Shown here piece by piece: positions 16,806-25,268 of a stretch of 64,000 nt of DNA. A program made the position numbers and the translations under genes. Position 1 is the stretch's first letter. Each line of letters starts with the position of its first letter. The stretch lies in contig NZ_CP062805.1 of the NCBI RefSeq assembly GCF_008801925.2, positions 310,001 to 374,000 of the forward strand. The letters run 5' to 3'. This DNA comes from Cupriavidus basilensis (GTDB taxonomy: Bacteria; Pseudomonadota; Gammaproteobacteria; Burkholderiales; Burkholderiaceae). The notes below the pieces were generated by a model. It was not told the origin of the DNA. It saw nothing but the letters and a program-made list of their open reading frames with translations, and searched no databases.

Positions 16806-18335
16806 ATGTATTCGTACGAGGATCGCATCAGGGCGGTCAAGCTGTATTTAAAGTATGGAGGAAAGACGGCAACGGTCGTTCGTGAGCTGGGCTATCCGTC
16901 GGGTAAGAACCTGAAGCGGTGGGTCAACCTTTACCAGGCACTGGGGGACCTGCCCGAGCACCGCCGTCCAAGGCATCGATACACGCTGGAGCAAAAAAGC
17001 GTGGCGGTGGATCACTACTTCGGTCATGGCTGCTCTCTAGTTGGTACCCGCAGAGCCCTCGGGTATCCCAGCACCGAAATGCTGGCCCGCTGGATTGAGG
17101 AGCTGCGCCCTGGCTCGCGTCGCATGGTCACGAGCACAAACACCAGTGCGCCGTTTGCGTCCGAGCAGAGACGTCAGGCAGTCACTGACCTTTGCGCCCG
17201 CCGGGGCTCAGCGGAGGAAGTAGCGAAAAAGGTTGGAGTAAGCCGACCGATGCTGTACAAGTGGAAAGATCAACTGCTCGGAGACGAGGCATATCGATCT
17301 ATGCGCAAACGTAAATTGGCCTCGCCTGAAGACGAGCATGCAGCGTTGCTGGAAAGAATCGCGCAGCTCGAACAGCAGGTACGCCAGCTGCAACTTGAGC
17401 GCGACATCCTGGCGCAGGCGGGCGATCTAATAAAAAAAGACCAAGGCATCAACTCCCTGACCCTGACAAACAGGGAGAAGACACAGGTGGTTGATGCCTT
17501 GAAAGCTACGTATCCGTTGCCTGAGCTTCTTCGCGTCGTCGGGCTTGCGCGCAGTAGCTACTTCTATCACAAGACAGGCTTGAGGCTGCGCGATAAGTAC
17601 GGCGATGTACGTAAGGCCATGGTCGAGATCTTTGACAGCAACCATCGCTGCTATGGGTACCGTCGTATCCACGCGATGCTGCGTCAGCGAGATATTCGGA
17701 TCTCCGAAAAGGTCGTGCGCAAATTGATGGCGGAGGAGCAGCTTACTGTCCGTCGGCCTCGTCGTCGGTACAGTTCCTACAGCGGGGAGATTGGCGCTGC
17801 CCCCGAGAACCTGATTGCTAGGGATTTCCATTCGCAGGCGCCAAATCAAAAATGGCTGACAGACATCACCGAATTCCAGCTTCCAGCTGGCAAGGTGTAT
17901 CTATCGCCCATGATCGATTGCTTTGACGGCAAGGTTGTAAGTTGGTCTATCGGCACGAGGCCTGACGCACAATTGGTCAATAGCATGCTCGACGGCGCCA
18001 TCACCACGCTCACCGATGGCGACAGCCCCGTAGTACACAGTGATAGGGGCTCGCACTATCGTTGGCCGGGATGGCTGCAGCGCATCAAGGCGGCTGGTCT
18101 CATCCGTTCCATGTCGCGAAAGGGCTGCTCACCTGACAACGCAGCCTGCGAAGGCTTCTTCGGTCGCCTGAAAAATGAGATGTACTACTGTCGCAACTGG
18201 GCTGGCACGACGGTAGAAGGATTCATGCACGAGCTAAACTCTTACATCCAGTGGTACAACGAGCGGCGCATCAAATTGTCGCTGCGCGGCATGAGTCCGG
18301 TCGAATACCGGCGCCACCTTGGAATCGCAACTTAA
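16806..18335 (+). CDS. IS3-family transposase (single ORF)
   Basis: A 509-residue transposase. Two helix-turn-helix regions lie in the first 150 residues (around YEDRIRAVKLYLKYGG and SAEEVAKKVGVSRPML), followed by a leucine-zipper-like coiled coil at about 175-205. The rve-type integrase domain has the DDE triad: Asp in WLTDITEFQL, Asp in VVHSDRGSHY, and Glu in NAACEGFFGRL with exactly 35 residues between the last two. IS3 elements usually need a frameshift between orfA and orfB; here the frame is continuous. It appears intact. Confidence 0.9.
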   Translation: MYSYEDRIRAVKLYLKYGGKTATVVRELGYPSGKNLKRWVNLYQALGDLPEHRRPRHRYTLEQKSVAVDHYFGHGCSLVGTRRALGYPSTEMLARWIEELRPGSRRMVTSTNTSAPFASEQRRQAVTDLCARRGSAEEVAKKVGVSRPMLYKWKDQLLGDEAYRSMRKRKLASPEDEHAALLERIAQLEQQVRQLQLERDILAQAGDLIKKDQGINSLTLTNREKTQVVDALKATYPLPELLRVVGLARSSYFYHKTGLRLRDKYGDVRKAMVEIFDSNHRCYGYRRIHAMLRQRDIRISEKVVRKLMAEEQLTVRRPRRRYSSYSGEIGAAPENLIARDFHSQAPNQKWLTDITEFQLPAGKVYLSPMIDCFDGKVVSWSIGTRPDAQLVNSMLDGAITTLTDGDSPVVHSDRGSHYRWPGWLQRIKAAGLIRSMSRKGCSPDNAACEGFFGRLKNEMYYCRNWAGTTVEGFMHELNSYIQWYNERRIKLSLRGMSPVEYRRHLGIAT

Positions 18336-18341
18336 CTCAGT

Positions 18342-18373
18342 CCAAGAATTCATCCGCACCCCCGACCCGGACA
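18342..18373 (-). repeat. Right inverted repeat of the IS
   Basis: It begins CCAAGAATTCATCCGCACCC and ends CCCGACCCGGACA, the reverse complement of the left end except for one base. Confidence 0.88.
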
Positions 18374-18687
18374 TTTCAACTTAGCTTTGACAACTGGTAT
18401 GTTTTGAAGTGTTGCGCTGTGGCGGCGGTCGGCCACAGTAGTTCAAGGCTTTCCAGGCGATTCTGCGCAACAGATGCGGCGACTACCATCGCGCAACAGC
18501 GGGCCATTGGCTTTTTCCTCTGCAAGCCGTCTTTTGACCTTGAAAACCGCTGCATCGGCTCTTGCCAAGGGTCACGCAACACCATCCCGACCCACCAAGA
18601 ATGCGTCATATGCCGTATAAATCACTTATGGCAGGATGTAGCATGGCGCCCAGGCCGCTTTCGCCGGGATAATTTGACTGGCATTAC
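18374..18687. other. Gap between IS and hicB
   Basis: About 310 bases. A 77-codon minus frame (18376-18609) is open, but its product looks random, and I see no ribosome site. Nothing else stands out. Confidence 0.4.
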
Positions 18688-19017
18688 CTATGCCAGAACA
18701 GCCAGGCGAGCGCTGACGAGCCGGTTAAGGCTGACGCCTTGCTCCGCCGCCTGCGTCGCCAAGGAACGATGCAACTCCGGCGGGATGCGAAGCGATAGGA
18801 CGCCGCTATATTGCTTGTCCGCCAGCGGAACGGGGACTTCTTCGCCGCCGGACTTCATGTCGGCAACGGCTTCCGCCACGACCTGCCGGATACCGGCCAA
18901 GGCGTCTTCAGGCGTGGAGGCGAGCCAAGACAATGACGGGAACTCTGCGCATAGCCCGACGTGCTCCTGGTCCTCGGTCGACCAGGTTACTCGGTACGTA
19001 TAGTGGTCAGTTGGCAT
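18688..19017 (-). CDS. hicB: HicB-like antitoxin
   Basis: A 109-residue HicB protein. The N-terminal half is the degenerate RNase H-like fold (YRVTWSTEDQEHVGLCAEFPSLSWLASTPEDALAGI). The C-terminal half is a ribbon-helix-helix or HicB-type DNA-binding tail (GVLSLRIPPELHRSLATQAA). HicB binds and neutralises the HicA mRNA interferase and represses the operon. It overlaps the end of the hicA frame by 11 bases in the usual toxin-first order. It looks intact, whereas its toxin partner does not. Confidence 0.85.
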   Translation of the reverse strand: MPTDHYTYRVTWSTEDQEHVGLCAEFPSLSWLASTPEDALAGIRQVVAEAVADMKSGGEEVPVPLADKQYSGVLSLRIPPELHRSLATQAAEQGVSLNRLVSARLAVLA

Positions 19018-19253
19018 TTTTTCCCTCGTGCAGCTTCTCAATCGCCTTCAGCACTTGGTTGGCTTTCCCCTTGTCATTCTGAATGTTCACACGTGGGTCG
19101 CCCGGCCAAGGTGTTTTAAACACTGCATGGCTAGTGCCCGATTGCCTGGCGGTACCGAAATATTCTTCGCACACCTTCATGAGGTTCGAAAACCGCACAT
19201 TGGCTGGCAGGCTCCTGGCGCATCTGCGCCAAGATCTTACGGGTGTCTGTCAT
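19007..19253 (-). pseudogene. hicA: hicA toxin gene, frameshifted
   Basis: The downstream frame encodes a HicA double-stranded RNA-binding fold: VRFSNLMKVCEEYFG, SGTSHAVFK with the catalytic-type His, and VNIQNDKGKANQVL. The expected N-terminus (MTDTRKILAQMRQEPA) is present from the ATG at 19253 but in a different frame. Between them is a tandem GCCAGCCA, which looks like a 4-base duplication. Without it the reading becomes the normal HicA sequence. A short product from the GTG at 19198 is possible but would lack about 17 residues. Confidence 0.72.
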
Positions 19254-19485
19254 GACAGCGTGGTATCAATAGTGCAACCATTTGAAAATCAAAGTGCGCG
19301 AACGGCTCAGAACGCCTTACCCGGCAAAACCCAGTCGAGCCGTGCGCGCCGGCCGCGCGGGGCGGTTGAAAGGCGGGTGTTTAACACCGAAGCGAGAACC
19401 GCTTGCCTCAAGTGCAGAGGCTCACGCAGCGCCCGGCTCTGCTATACGACCACCCAAGGACCCGAGCTGGAGATGCCGATCGCCG

Positions 19486-20409
19486 TTAGCGCCGCCGACG
19501 GGGTCGCGCCGGCGGTTTGCTTTCGTCGGCCCCCGTTGCGTTCGCGCTCGCTTCGTCCGGTTGCTGACTCCCAACGGCGGACGTCTCCGCGCCCTTGGCC
19601 TCCAAGTGAGCACGCAACGCTCTCAGCTCGGCCTGTGCCTCAGCGGCCAGGCTGACCGCTTCGATTAGCTTGTCCCGCGTGGACTGATGCGCGGCGTGCA
19701 CCTCTGTCAGTTCCTGGCGTGCTTGCCCTTCCCGCGTCTCGGCGCTACTCAAGCGCGCTTCAGCGCGTTGGCGAGCCGCCTCTTCTGCCGCGCGCTGGGC
19801 TTCGGCAACGGCCGCGGCCTTCTCGGCCGCGGCGCGCAAAGCCTGCTCGCTCCCCCATTGACCCCGTACCGCGACCACTTCGTCCTCCAGGCGAGACACT
19901 GCTTCCAGGCGCAGTTCCGCTTGTGCCAGCGCGCGCCGTACGCGTGCCAACTCCTCCTGTTGGCGTGCCGCCCCTTGCTGCAGACGCTCAATTTCGTCGG
20001 CCTGCTCGTTCGCCCTGCCCGCGACGGTATCGCGATCGGTCGTCACTTCCAAGAGCTGCTGCGCCAGGTCGTCTCGCTCCTTTTCAAGCGCTTCGCCGTT
20101 CGCTGCCATCGCGGCGAGCTCATTCATCGCCTGCGCCAGGGCGGCCTCCGCTTCGGCGGCCGCTTCCTCGGCGACTTTGGACAACTCGGCGCCCAGCGCG
20201 GCAAGGAGGCGTGAATTCGGTTCGCTGAGCTTGCGTGGTGGCCGCTTCTGCTGCTGTTCCTGCCAGGTCGACCAGTACCGATGAATCGTGTTCATGCTGC
20301 CGCTGCCCAACCGCTCGCGCACCGCGGTCAGCGTTGGCTTTAGCTGTTGGGCGACCAGCGCCTCGGCAACCGCGGCCACTTGCTCGTAGGTGATGCCCGG
20401 ACGTGCCAT
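19486..20409 (-). CDS. kfrA: KfrA-like plasmid DNA-binding protein
   Basis: A 307-residue protein. The N-terminal KfrA domain covers residues 1-60 (MARPGITYEQVAAVAEAL, then LTAVRERLGSGSMNTIHRYW), and a very long alanine/glutamate-rich coiled coil covers about 70-280, with a basic Pro/Arg tail. KfrA proteins bind their own promoter and help plasmid stability. The start MARPG is conserved in the family. A dyad lies 28 bases upstream. The gene points to plasmid ancestry for this segment. Confidence 0.87.
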   Translation of the reverse strand: MARPGITYEQVAAVAEALVAQQLKPTLTAVRERLGSGSMNTIHRYWSTWQEQQQKRPPRKLSEPNSRLLAALGAELSKVAEEAAAEAEAALAQAMNELAAMAANGEALEKERDDLAQQLLEVTTDRDTVAGRANEQADEIERLQQGAARQQEELARVRRALAQAELRLEAVSRLEDEVVAVRGQWGSEQALRAAAEKAAAVAEAQRAAEEAARQRAEARLSSAETREGQARQELTEVHAAHQSTRDKLIEAVSLAAEAQAELRALRAHLEAKGAETSAVGSQQPDEASANATGADESKPPARPRRRR

Positions 20410-20436
20410 TTCGTATTGCTCGTGCTCCGTTGATAT

Positions 20437-20454
20437 CGTATTGAAAATAATACG
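20437..20454. promoter_or_regulatory. Probable KfrA operator
   Basis: CGTATT-GAAAAT-AATACG is a perfect 6-bp dyad. It is followed on the plus strand by three direct copies of GATACG/GATACGA. It lies just upstream of kfrA, as expected for autorepression. The bases from here to 20753 hold no gene. Confidence 0.65.
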
Positions 20455-20753
20455 ATACGATACGAAAAACAAGTACGAAACGACGGTGAAGGGGGAAACG
20501 GGTGCATGGCCCCGGCAGACGCCGCCGAGCCGCTCGGCCGCCGAACAGGCTGGGTGGAAAGGCCGCGAGCGGCCAAGGGTCTACCTCGAGACTGGTAGGC
20601 GCCCCGTCGCAAGGGGCCGCAACGACCCGAGGTACTCGATTTCCGGCGGAATGGATGCGGAATCGAAAGCGCGAAATCTAGCGCCAACCGTTCGGGCGTC
20701 GCTCCTTGACTTCGCGTTGGTGCCGATAGAGTGAAAGCATCCCTTCGACAACG

Positions 20754-21527
20754 ATGCCAATGCTCTCCCACCAAACGCAGCTCCCCCTGTTCCCGACCTC
20801 GTCGGGCCGCGTCCATCCCGCCAGCGCGTCGGCGCTACTGCTACTTGCCTGTTCCGGCACGAAGCTCGACCGGCAGGCGCGTGCCATTGACCTCTACCAA
20901 GGCGTGATGTACGACTCCTATCGGGCGCACCTGCGACGGGAGGCTAGACCGAATGTCCTGATCCTCTCCGCACGTCACGGCTTCCTGGATCCGCACGCGG
21001 TGATCGATCCCTACGACCAGCGCATGACCGCGCAGCGTGCCGACGCGATGTTGGCCGATCTGCCGGCATTCGCGGGATCGGCGAACTGGCCAGCCCAGGT
21101 CGGCAAGGTGTTGCTGGCCGGCGGCAAGGAGTACCGCCGTGTCATGCGCGCCGCGCTCGCTCGCCAATACAACACCACGCTGCCGGCCTTTCAGGAAACG
21201 ACCGGCGGCATCGGCATGCAACGCTCACAACTCGGCGCGTTTCTCGACGGTCTTGCGCCGAGGTTCAACGAGCCGATGGGCCATCACCCCAATGGCACGC
21301 CGCTCTACCGGCGCTACGGCTGGATCGAAGCCGGTGCCGTGACTGGCCTGATCTACCGGGCGGCCCCTTACCTGCCCGCCGTCAAGGCCCGTGTGCTTGC
21401 CTTGTTCCAAGGCCCATCCGGACCGACCGCCGACGCGGAGGTCGAGGAAATCATCCGCGGTCGCACCAGCATTGGCCCTCGCTGGGTCGGCGTGGCGGAT
21501 CTTCACCCGCTGCAGGAGGCCGCGTGA
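20754..21527 (+). CDS. DUF6884 domain protein
   Basis: A 257-residue protein. After a short leader it has the DUF6884 pattern: LLLACSGTKLDRQARAIDLYQG, then VLILSARHGFLDP and YDQRMTAQRA. Such domains are found in phage and plasmid proteins and resemble the nucleoside-binding domain of base-modification enzymes. The exact activity is unknown. A second ATG lies two codons downstream. The stop overlaps the ATG of the next gene by four bases, so the two are coupled. Confidence 0.75.
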   Translation: MPMLSHQTQLPLFPTSSGRVHPASASALLLLACSGTKLDRQARAIDLYQGVMYDSYRAHLRREARPNVLILSARHGFLDPHAVIDPYDQRMTAQRADAMLADLPAFAGSANWPAQVGKVLLAGGKEYRRVMRAALARQYNTTLPAFQETTGGIGMQRSQLGAFLDGLAPRFNEPMGHHPNGTPLYRRYGWIEAGAVTGLIYRAAPYLPAVKARVLALFQGPSGPTADAEVEEIIRGRTSIGPRWVGVADLHPLQEAA

Positions 21528-21856
21528 GCGAATTCGAAAAAGCGCTGCACCAGGAGGCGAAGGCGCTCAGCGAGAATCTCGATGGCACAGCTGGCCAGCT
21601 ATTGGCCCTCACGCACGCCGGCTACAAGGCGTGGGCCAAGGAAGGCAATCTGCATTTCCCGGAGCCAAAGCGCTACGCCCTGCTCCACGAGATCCTGCGC
21701 TACTGCGCCTACGGGAGTTTGCTCGAGTGCAATCCGACGCAATGGGATAGCCTGCGGGAGATTGCCGAGATGCTGGATGGGCGGTACCCACGTTATGCGT
21801 GCACGCGAGCGCGTCTGCGTGCGCGCCGCAACCGCTATGGCAGACCGTGCGTCTAA
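21524..21856 (+). CDS. Conserved hypothetical protein, 110 aa
   Basis: I do not recognise a family. The protein is helical, with a core LALTHAGYKAWAKEGNLHFPE and a basic C-terminus (YPRYACTRARLRARRNRYG). The gene is coupled to the DUF6884 gene by an ATGA overlap. A diverged, broken copy lies about 1.4 kb downstream (22937-23386), so the family has been duplicated within this segment. Confidence 0.7.
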   Translation: MSEFEKALHQEAKALSENLDGTAGQLLALTHAGYKAWAKEGNLHFPEPKRYALLHEILRYCAYGSLLECNPTQWDSLREIAEMLDGRYPRYACTRARLRARRNRYGRPCV

Positions 21857-21940
21857 CGTGCCAACGGTGCGTGCCCTGCCACAGCTGCCAGCGATATCCG
21901 CCTCGTCCGAGGCGGGCGATAGCCGCCATGTCGGACTGCC

Positions 21941-22162
21941 CTATCCAACCACGTCCGCCGGATTGACGCTCTCCGCGCGCAGTCGTACGCTGCCAGCTAG
22001 CGGCTGGATGTGAAGCTCGATATTCTCTCGACGAGCTCTGGCCCAGCCGGCACAAATCGCGGCTTCTAGCGTGGGGAACAACTGACGCGGCTCCGGTGTG
22101 CCGTCTATTTGTAGCGCCCACTGATGTTCGGCCGGCACGACGCTAATACTGTTTGCAGGCAT
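21941..22162 (-). CDS. DUF2188-like small protein
   Basis: The product is 73 residues from the ATG at 22162. It has the DUF2188 pattern of a Trp near residue 14 (HQWALQIDG), a central FPTLEAAICAGWARARRENIELHI and a short end. Function unknown. A remnant of a second DUF2188 copy lies just downstream of its start on the same strand. Confidence 0.55.
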   Translation of the reverse strand: MPANSISVVPAEHQWALQIDGTPEPRQLFPTLEAAICAGWARARRENIELHIQPLAGSVRLRAESVNPADVVG

Positions 22163-22228
22163 CAGAAGCTCCAAAGATCGCCGCAGGCCATGCCGCGACG
22201 CCAGATGCCACCCCGTGGGGGAAGCGTA

Positions 22229-22408
22229 TCACCCCTTGATCGAGCGTGGATCGTTGCCGAAAGAGTTGCGCTCGCGGAGCTGACCGTCCCGACCATGGAT
22301 CAGCAGTTCGACCTTGTCTTGGTTGGCCTTTTCTGTCCCGGCGGCAATGGCCTCTTCCTCGCTAGGGAAGTGTGACCGCCGTCCGTGCCCTCGAATGCGA
22401 CCGCCCCA
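22229..22408 (-). pseudogene. DUF2188 fragment
   Basis: The last 59 codons of an open frame read as a DUF2188 C-terminus: SHFPSEEEAIAAGTEKA and ELLIHGRDGQLRER followed by SFGNDP, the family's most conserved motif. No proper start or N-terminal part is seen in this frame, and the upstream bases read as unrelated sequence. It is probably a truncated copy. Confidence 0.5.
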
Positions 22409-22605
22409 ACGAGCGCTTCTTCGCCGATTTTCCCCGCACGCATGGGCGGCCGCCCACGCCGCAGCCGGGGAAAAGCCGCCCACAGGATCGGCACTGAATC
22501 GGATGGCCCAGCAAGGCATAAGGCGCGTCAGCATGCCAAGCGAATGGCATTTCCGTACCGGTCGAAGACCGCACCCGGGCATGACGCCCGTCCTGATCGG
22601 CGTCT

Positions 22606-22938
22606 CTAGCCTTCCAGCCAGGCATGCTGATCCCTGGCCGCATCGCCGATCTTGGCCGCATGAGCCGCTGCCTGTTCGAGCCAAGGCGCATGCGCCTTGG
22701 GTACGACCAGCATCGTCAAACCCAGGCCGTCCAGCACACGCAGGGCGTGCTCGAGATTGACGCCCTTGCCGTTCTCCAGCTTGGACAGCATGCCGATCGA
22801 GACAGCGCAATGCCTTGCCGCCTGGTCAATCGGCATCCCCTCCCCTGCCCGCGTGGCTCGAATGCGCTCGCCCAGTTGGTGAATGGCGCGAATTGTCGCG
22901 CGCGAAGGCGGCGTCGGATCAGGTAGTGGTCGCGGCAT
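22606..22938 (-). CDS. XRE/HipB-like transcriptional regulator
   Basis: A 110-residue protein with one Cro/C1-type helix-turn-helix at about residues 20-70 (IDQAARHCAVSIGMLSKLENGKGVNLEHALRVL, seen in pieces). This is the HipB type, but no hipA follows. The gene is divergent from the broken gene at 22937 with almost no space between, so it may repress that promoter. Confidence 0.78.
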   Translation of the reverse strand: MPRPLPDPTPPSRATIRAIHQLGERIRATRAGEGMPIDQAARHCAVSIGMLSKLENGKGVNLEHALRVLDGLGLTMLVVPKAHAPWLEQAAAHAAKIGDAARDQHAWLEG

Positions 22939-23386
22939 GGAGGCCCGTCCCGTGAAGAAGAGAGGTCAGCGTGGAAGCTGCTCGTCACGATTGTTTCATG
23001 AACGTGAAATTATACTCCACAACGCTGTGGCGGCCCTCTATGCCGAAGGAAACTGGCCAGCCCCGCCCGACAAACTCGTGGCGTTAGCCCATGCAGGTCT
23101 GAAGGTGTGGGCGAAGGTCGGCAATCTCCAGTTTCCGCCCGAATAGCGGTATGCGCTGTTACAGGAAATCATGCGCTACTGCGCCTGGGAATGCCTGCTC
23201 GCGTGCTGCTTCACGCAGGAGCTCCGCTTGGAGCGGATCGCGGACATGCTGGATGCCACCTATCCACGCTATGCCTGCACCCGCGCAAAACTTGCCGCGC
23301 GCCGCAACTGCTATGGCAGGCCGCGGTTCCGAACCCTCTCTTGGAAGCAATACACGCCGCGAAGCGGCGGCACGAGTGGGAGATGA
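22937..23386 (+). pseudogene. Broken paralog of the 110-aa gene at 21524
   Basis: Two pieces of one frame line up with the intact gene at 21524. The first is LVALAHAGLKVWAKVGNLQF. After an in-frame TAG at 23144-23146 come RYALLQEIMRYCAW and LERIADMLDATYPRYACTRAKL. The TAG stands where the paralog has a Lys codon, a single-base AAG to TAG change. The start is uncertain. Readthrough cannot be excluded but is unlikely. Confidence 0.6.
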
Positions 23387-23412
23387 GATAATTTCAGTAT
23401 ATAACAGCGGGT

Positions 23413-24375
23413 ATGGCGCAAATGGACTCCCTCTGGCTCAGCAACCCGACCCAGGCTTATCGCGACTGGCAGGCGCGTGAGGCGGCCGGCGCAGATCGCC
23501 GCCCCTTCTCAGCACGCTCGATCGTCCAACATCAGGCAATGTTCGAGCATTTCCGCCGACACGTGATGACCAGGGGCTCGACCATCGCCTCATTTGGCAC
23601 CGCCGATGTCGACGCGTTCTGGCAGACGACCGACGGCCGGTCGTACTCCCAGGCTACCCGCATGCGGTATGTGAAGCTGCTGGACCGCCTGTGCCGGCAT
23701 CTGGTCTTCGCCGGCGTGCGGCAGGACAACCCAGCGGCCGCACTTCTCTTTGCTGAGCGCTGGCCAGACGAAGAACCCACACCCCTGTTCCTTGATGAGG
23801 CTGAGGATGCGCGGCTACAGGCCTATCTGCTATCGCCTGCCGAGGATCTGGCCGGCTTGCGCAGCCGCGCGATCGTCGCGACATTCCTCGCAACGGGTAT
23901 TACAGCGGGGGAAGCGCGAGCAGCGCGTTTGAGGGATCTGATTCCGGATGCGAGCCCGCCCTATCTTTTTGTGTCGGCGCACGGCGCACGGGACGCGCAC
24001 ACGGTTCACCTCGCCGACTTCGCGATACCTGTATTGCGGACTTGGTGCGCGCGCCGCTCGATCCTCCCCGTCGAGGGCGACCTACTATTCACGCTCACCC
24101 CCGATGGTCGACCGATCACCGACATGAGCTTCGGTCGGATCGTGGCCACAGCACTTGCCGCAATGGGGTTCTCCGGTGCAGAGCCAAGCCCCCGCACGTT
24201 GCGCAATACCTTCTGCCGGCGCCATCTCCTGGCAGGCAGCTCACGTGATGAGGTCAGCCGCATGTTGGGGCTGGCCAGCCATCGCACTTGTGACCGAATT
24301 GCTGCGACACTGCCGGCAGCGGACGAGCCAATGCACCAAGATAGCTCGCCTGACGCGCCAGCAAAGGCCAAATAA
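23413..24375 (+). CDS. Tyrosine recombinase-like protein with degenerate active site
   Basis: A 320-residue XerC/D-like protein with a SAM-like N-terminal domain and a phage-integrase C-terminal domain. The active site is poor. The first-Arg region reads ATGITAGEARA, without the GLR-type Arg. Box II reads RTLRNTFCRR, which has the Arg but not the His. The LGH motif is LGLASHRT, and the Tyr position reads DRIAAT. It may bind DNA without cutting it. It lies among KfrA-associated genes and is followed closely by a small gene. Confidence 0.75.
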   Translation: MAQMDSLWLSNPTQAYRDWQAREAAGADRRPFSARSIVQHQAMFEHFRRHVMTRGSTIASFGTADVDAFWQTTDGRSYSQATRMRYVKLLDRLCRHLVFAGVRQDNPAAALLFAERWPDEEPTPLFLDEAEDARLQAYLLSPAEDLAGLRSRAIVATFLATGITAGEARAARLRDLIPDASPPYLFVSAHGARDAHTVHLADFAIPVLRTWCARRSILPVEGDLLFTLTPDGRPITDMSFGRIVATALAAMGFSGAEPSPRTLRNTFCRRHLLAGSSRDEVSRMLGLASHRTCDRIAATLPAADEPMHQDSSPDAPAKAK

Positions 24376-24383
24376 GGAAGATC

Positions 24384-24635
24384 ATGGATATTCCACTGGA
24401 CACTGTGAAGGTCATTTACCGCCGTGCGATCGACCCAAGGGCGAGCGACGGTGAGGGTGCGGCCTGGTGGGCCGCCGTCGCGGAGGAAGTCATTGCCGTC
24501 GTCCGTGCCGAGGACACCGTGGCCGCTGCCAGCGTTATCGCATGGTGGCACCACGACTGGCATGCAGTGGGCGACTCCGCGAGAGCGGCAGCTGCACGCA
24601 TCCGGCGCGCTTCCCGCGCGCTCAGGATCGGCTGA
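24384..24635 (+). CDS. Hypothetical protein, 83 aa
   Basis: The gene has a good ribosome site (AAGGAAGATC before the ATG) and begins 9 bases after the recombinase-like gene, so it is likely cotranscribed. The product is helical and rich in Ala and Trp (AAWWAAVAEEV, VIAWWHHDWH). I know no family. Confidence 0.6.
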   Translation: MDIPLDTVKVIYRRAIDPRASDGEGAAWWAAVAEEVIAVVRAEDTVAAASVIAWWHHDWHAVGDSARAAAARIRRASRALRIG

Positions 24636-24677
24636 TCGAGCAACCCTTGGCGCGCACACGATATCGGGCCCTCCCTC

Positions 24678-24705
24678 TTGCATACGCGCCTGCTTTTGCT
24701 ATTCT
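24678..24705 (+). promoter_or_regulatory. Candidate promoter of the HU-like gene
   Basis: TTGCAT and TATTCT are separated by 16 bases, about 60 bases before the ATG of the HU-like gene. It is a reasonable sigma-70 match, inferred from sequence only. Confidence 0.4.
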
Positions 24706-24766
24706 TCGCCGGTGCGCCACCCTAAATCGCTTACAGGCGCGCATTTTTTTCTAACCAGACACGACT

Positions 24767-25198
24767 ATGGCCACGAAAGCGAAACCCGTAGCAAAGACTG
24801 CAACGAAGACCGCAGCAAAGAAAGCTGCTCCGGCAAAGAAGGCCGCTCCGGCCAAGAAGGCTGCCGCAGCCGCCCCGGTCGCCAAGCCTCTGAAGGACAC
24901 GTTCAACAAGTCGAGCCTACTCGCCCACCTGGTCACCCAGACCGAGCTGGACAAGAAGACCGTTCAGACTGTGCTGTCCCACCTCGAAAACACCATGGTG
25001 AGCGCGATCCATAAGAAGGGCGCCGGCGAATTCACCCTGCCGGGTCTGTTCAAAGTGGCGGCCATCCAGGTGCCGGCCACAAAGAAGCGGTTCGGCAAGA
25101 ACCCGTTCACCGGCCAGGAACAATGGTTTGCGGCCAAGCCGGCCAGCGTCAAGGTCAAGGTGCGTCCGCTGAAGAAGCTGAAGGACGCCGCAGCGTAA
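24767..25198 (+). CDS. HU-family DNA-binding protein with Lys/Ala-rich N-terminal tail
   Basis: A 143-residue protein. Residues 1-45 are a histone H1-like tail with repeats of KKAAPA. Residues 48-140 are an HU/IHF domain: NKSSLLAHLV, then GEFTLPGLFKV, and FGKNPFTGQ in the DNA-clamping arm. Such tailed HU proteins are known in Burkholderiales and compact or bridge DNA. A strong terminator follows the stop. Confidence 0.88.
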   Translation: MATKAKPVAKTATKTAAKKAAPAKKAAPAKKAAAAAPVAKPLKDTFNKSSLLAHLVTQTELDKKTVQTVLSHLENTMVSAIHKKGAGEFTLPGLFKVAAIQVPATKKRFGKNPFTGQEQWFAAKPASVKVKVRPLKKLKDAAA

Positions 25199-25218
25199 TC
25201 GCGACGATTCCCGCGAAC

Positions 25219-25253
25219 AAAAAAGCCCCGACTCGCGATTTCGGGGCTTTTTT
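25219..25253. terminator. Bidirectional rho-independent terminator
   Basis: The stem AAGCCCCGA/TCGGGGCTT is flanked by an A-run on the left and a T-run on the right. It serves the HU-like gene and the convergent gene at 25269. Confidence 0.88.
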
Positions 25254-25268
25254 GCATTGGATCCCTAC

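Larger units (their letters stand above)
16756..18373 (+). mobile_element. IS3-family insertion sequence, 1618 bp
   Basis: The element is bounded by 32-base inverted repeats beginning TGTCCGG with one mismatch (16756-16787 and 18342-18373) and carries one transposase gene. The similarity of the ends continues outward for about 8 more bases (AAGTTG-A/T-AA on each side), so the true IR may be near 40 bp, or the target was palindromic. I found no short direct repeat at the borders. Confidence 0.88.
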
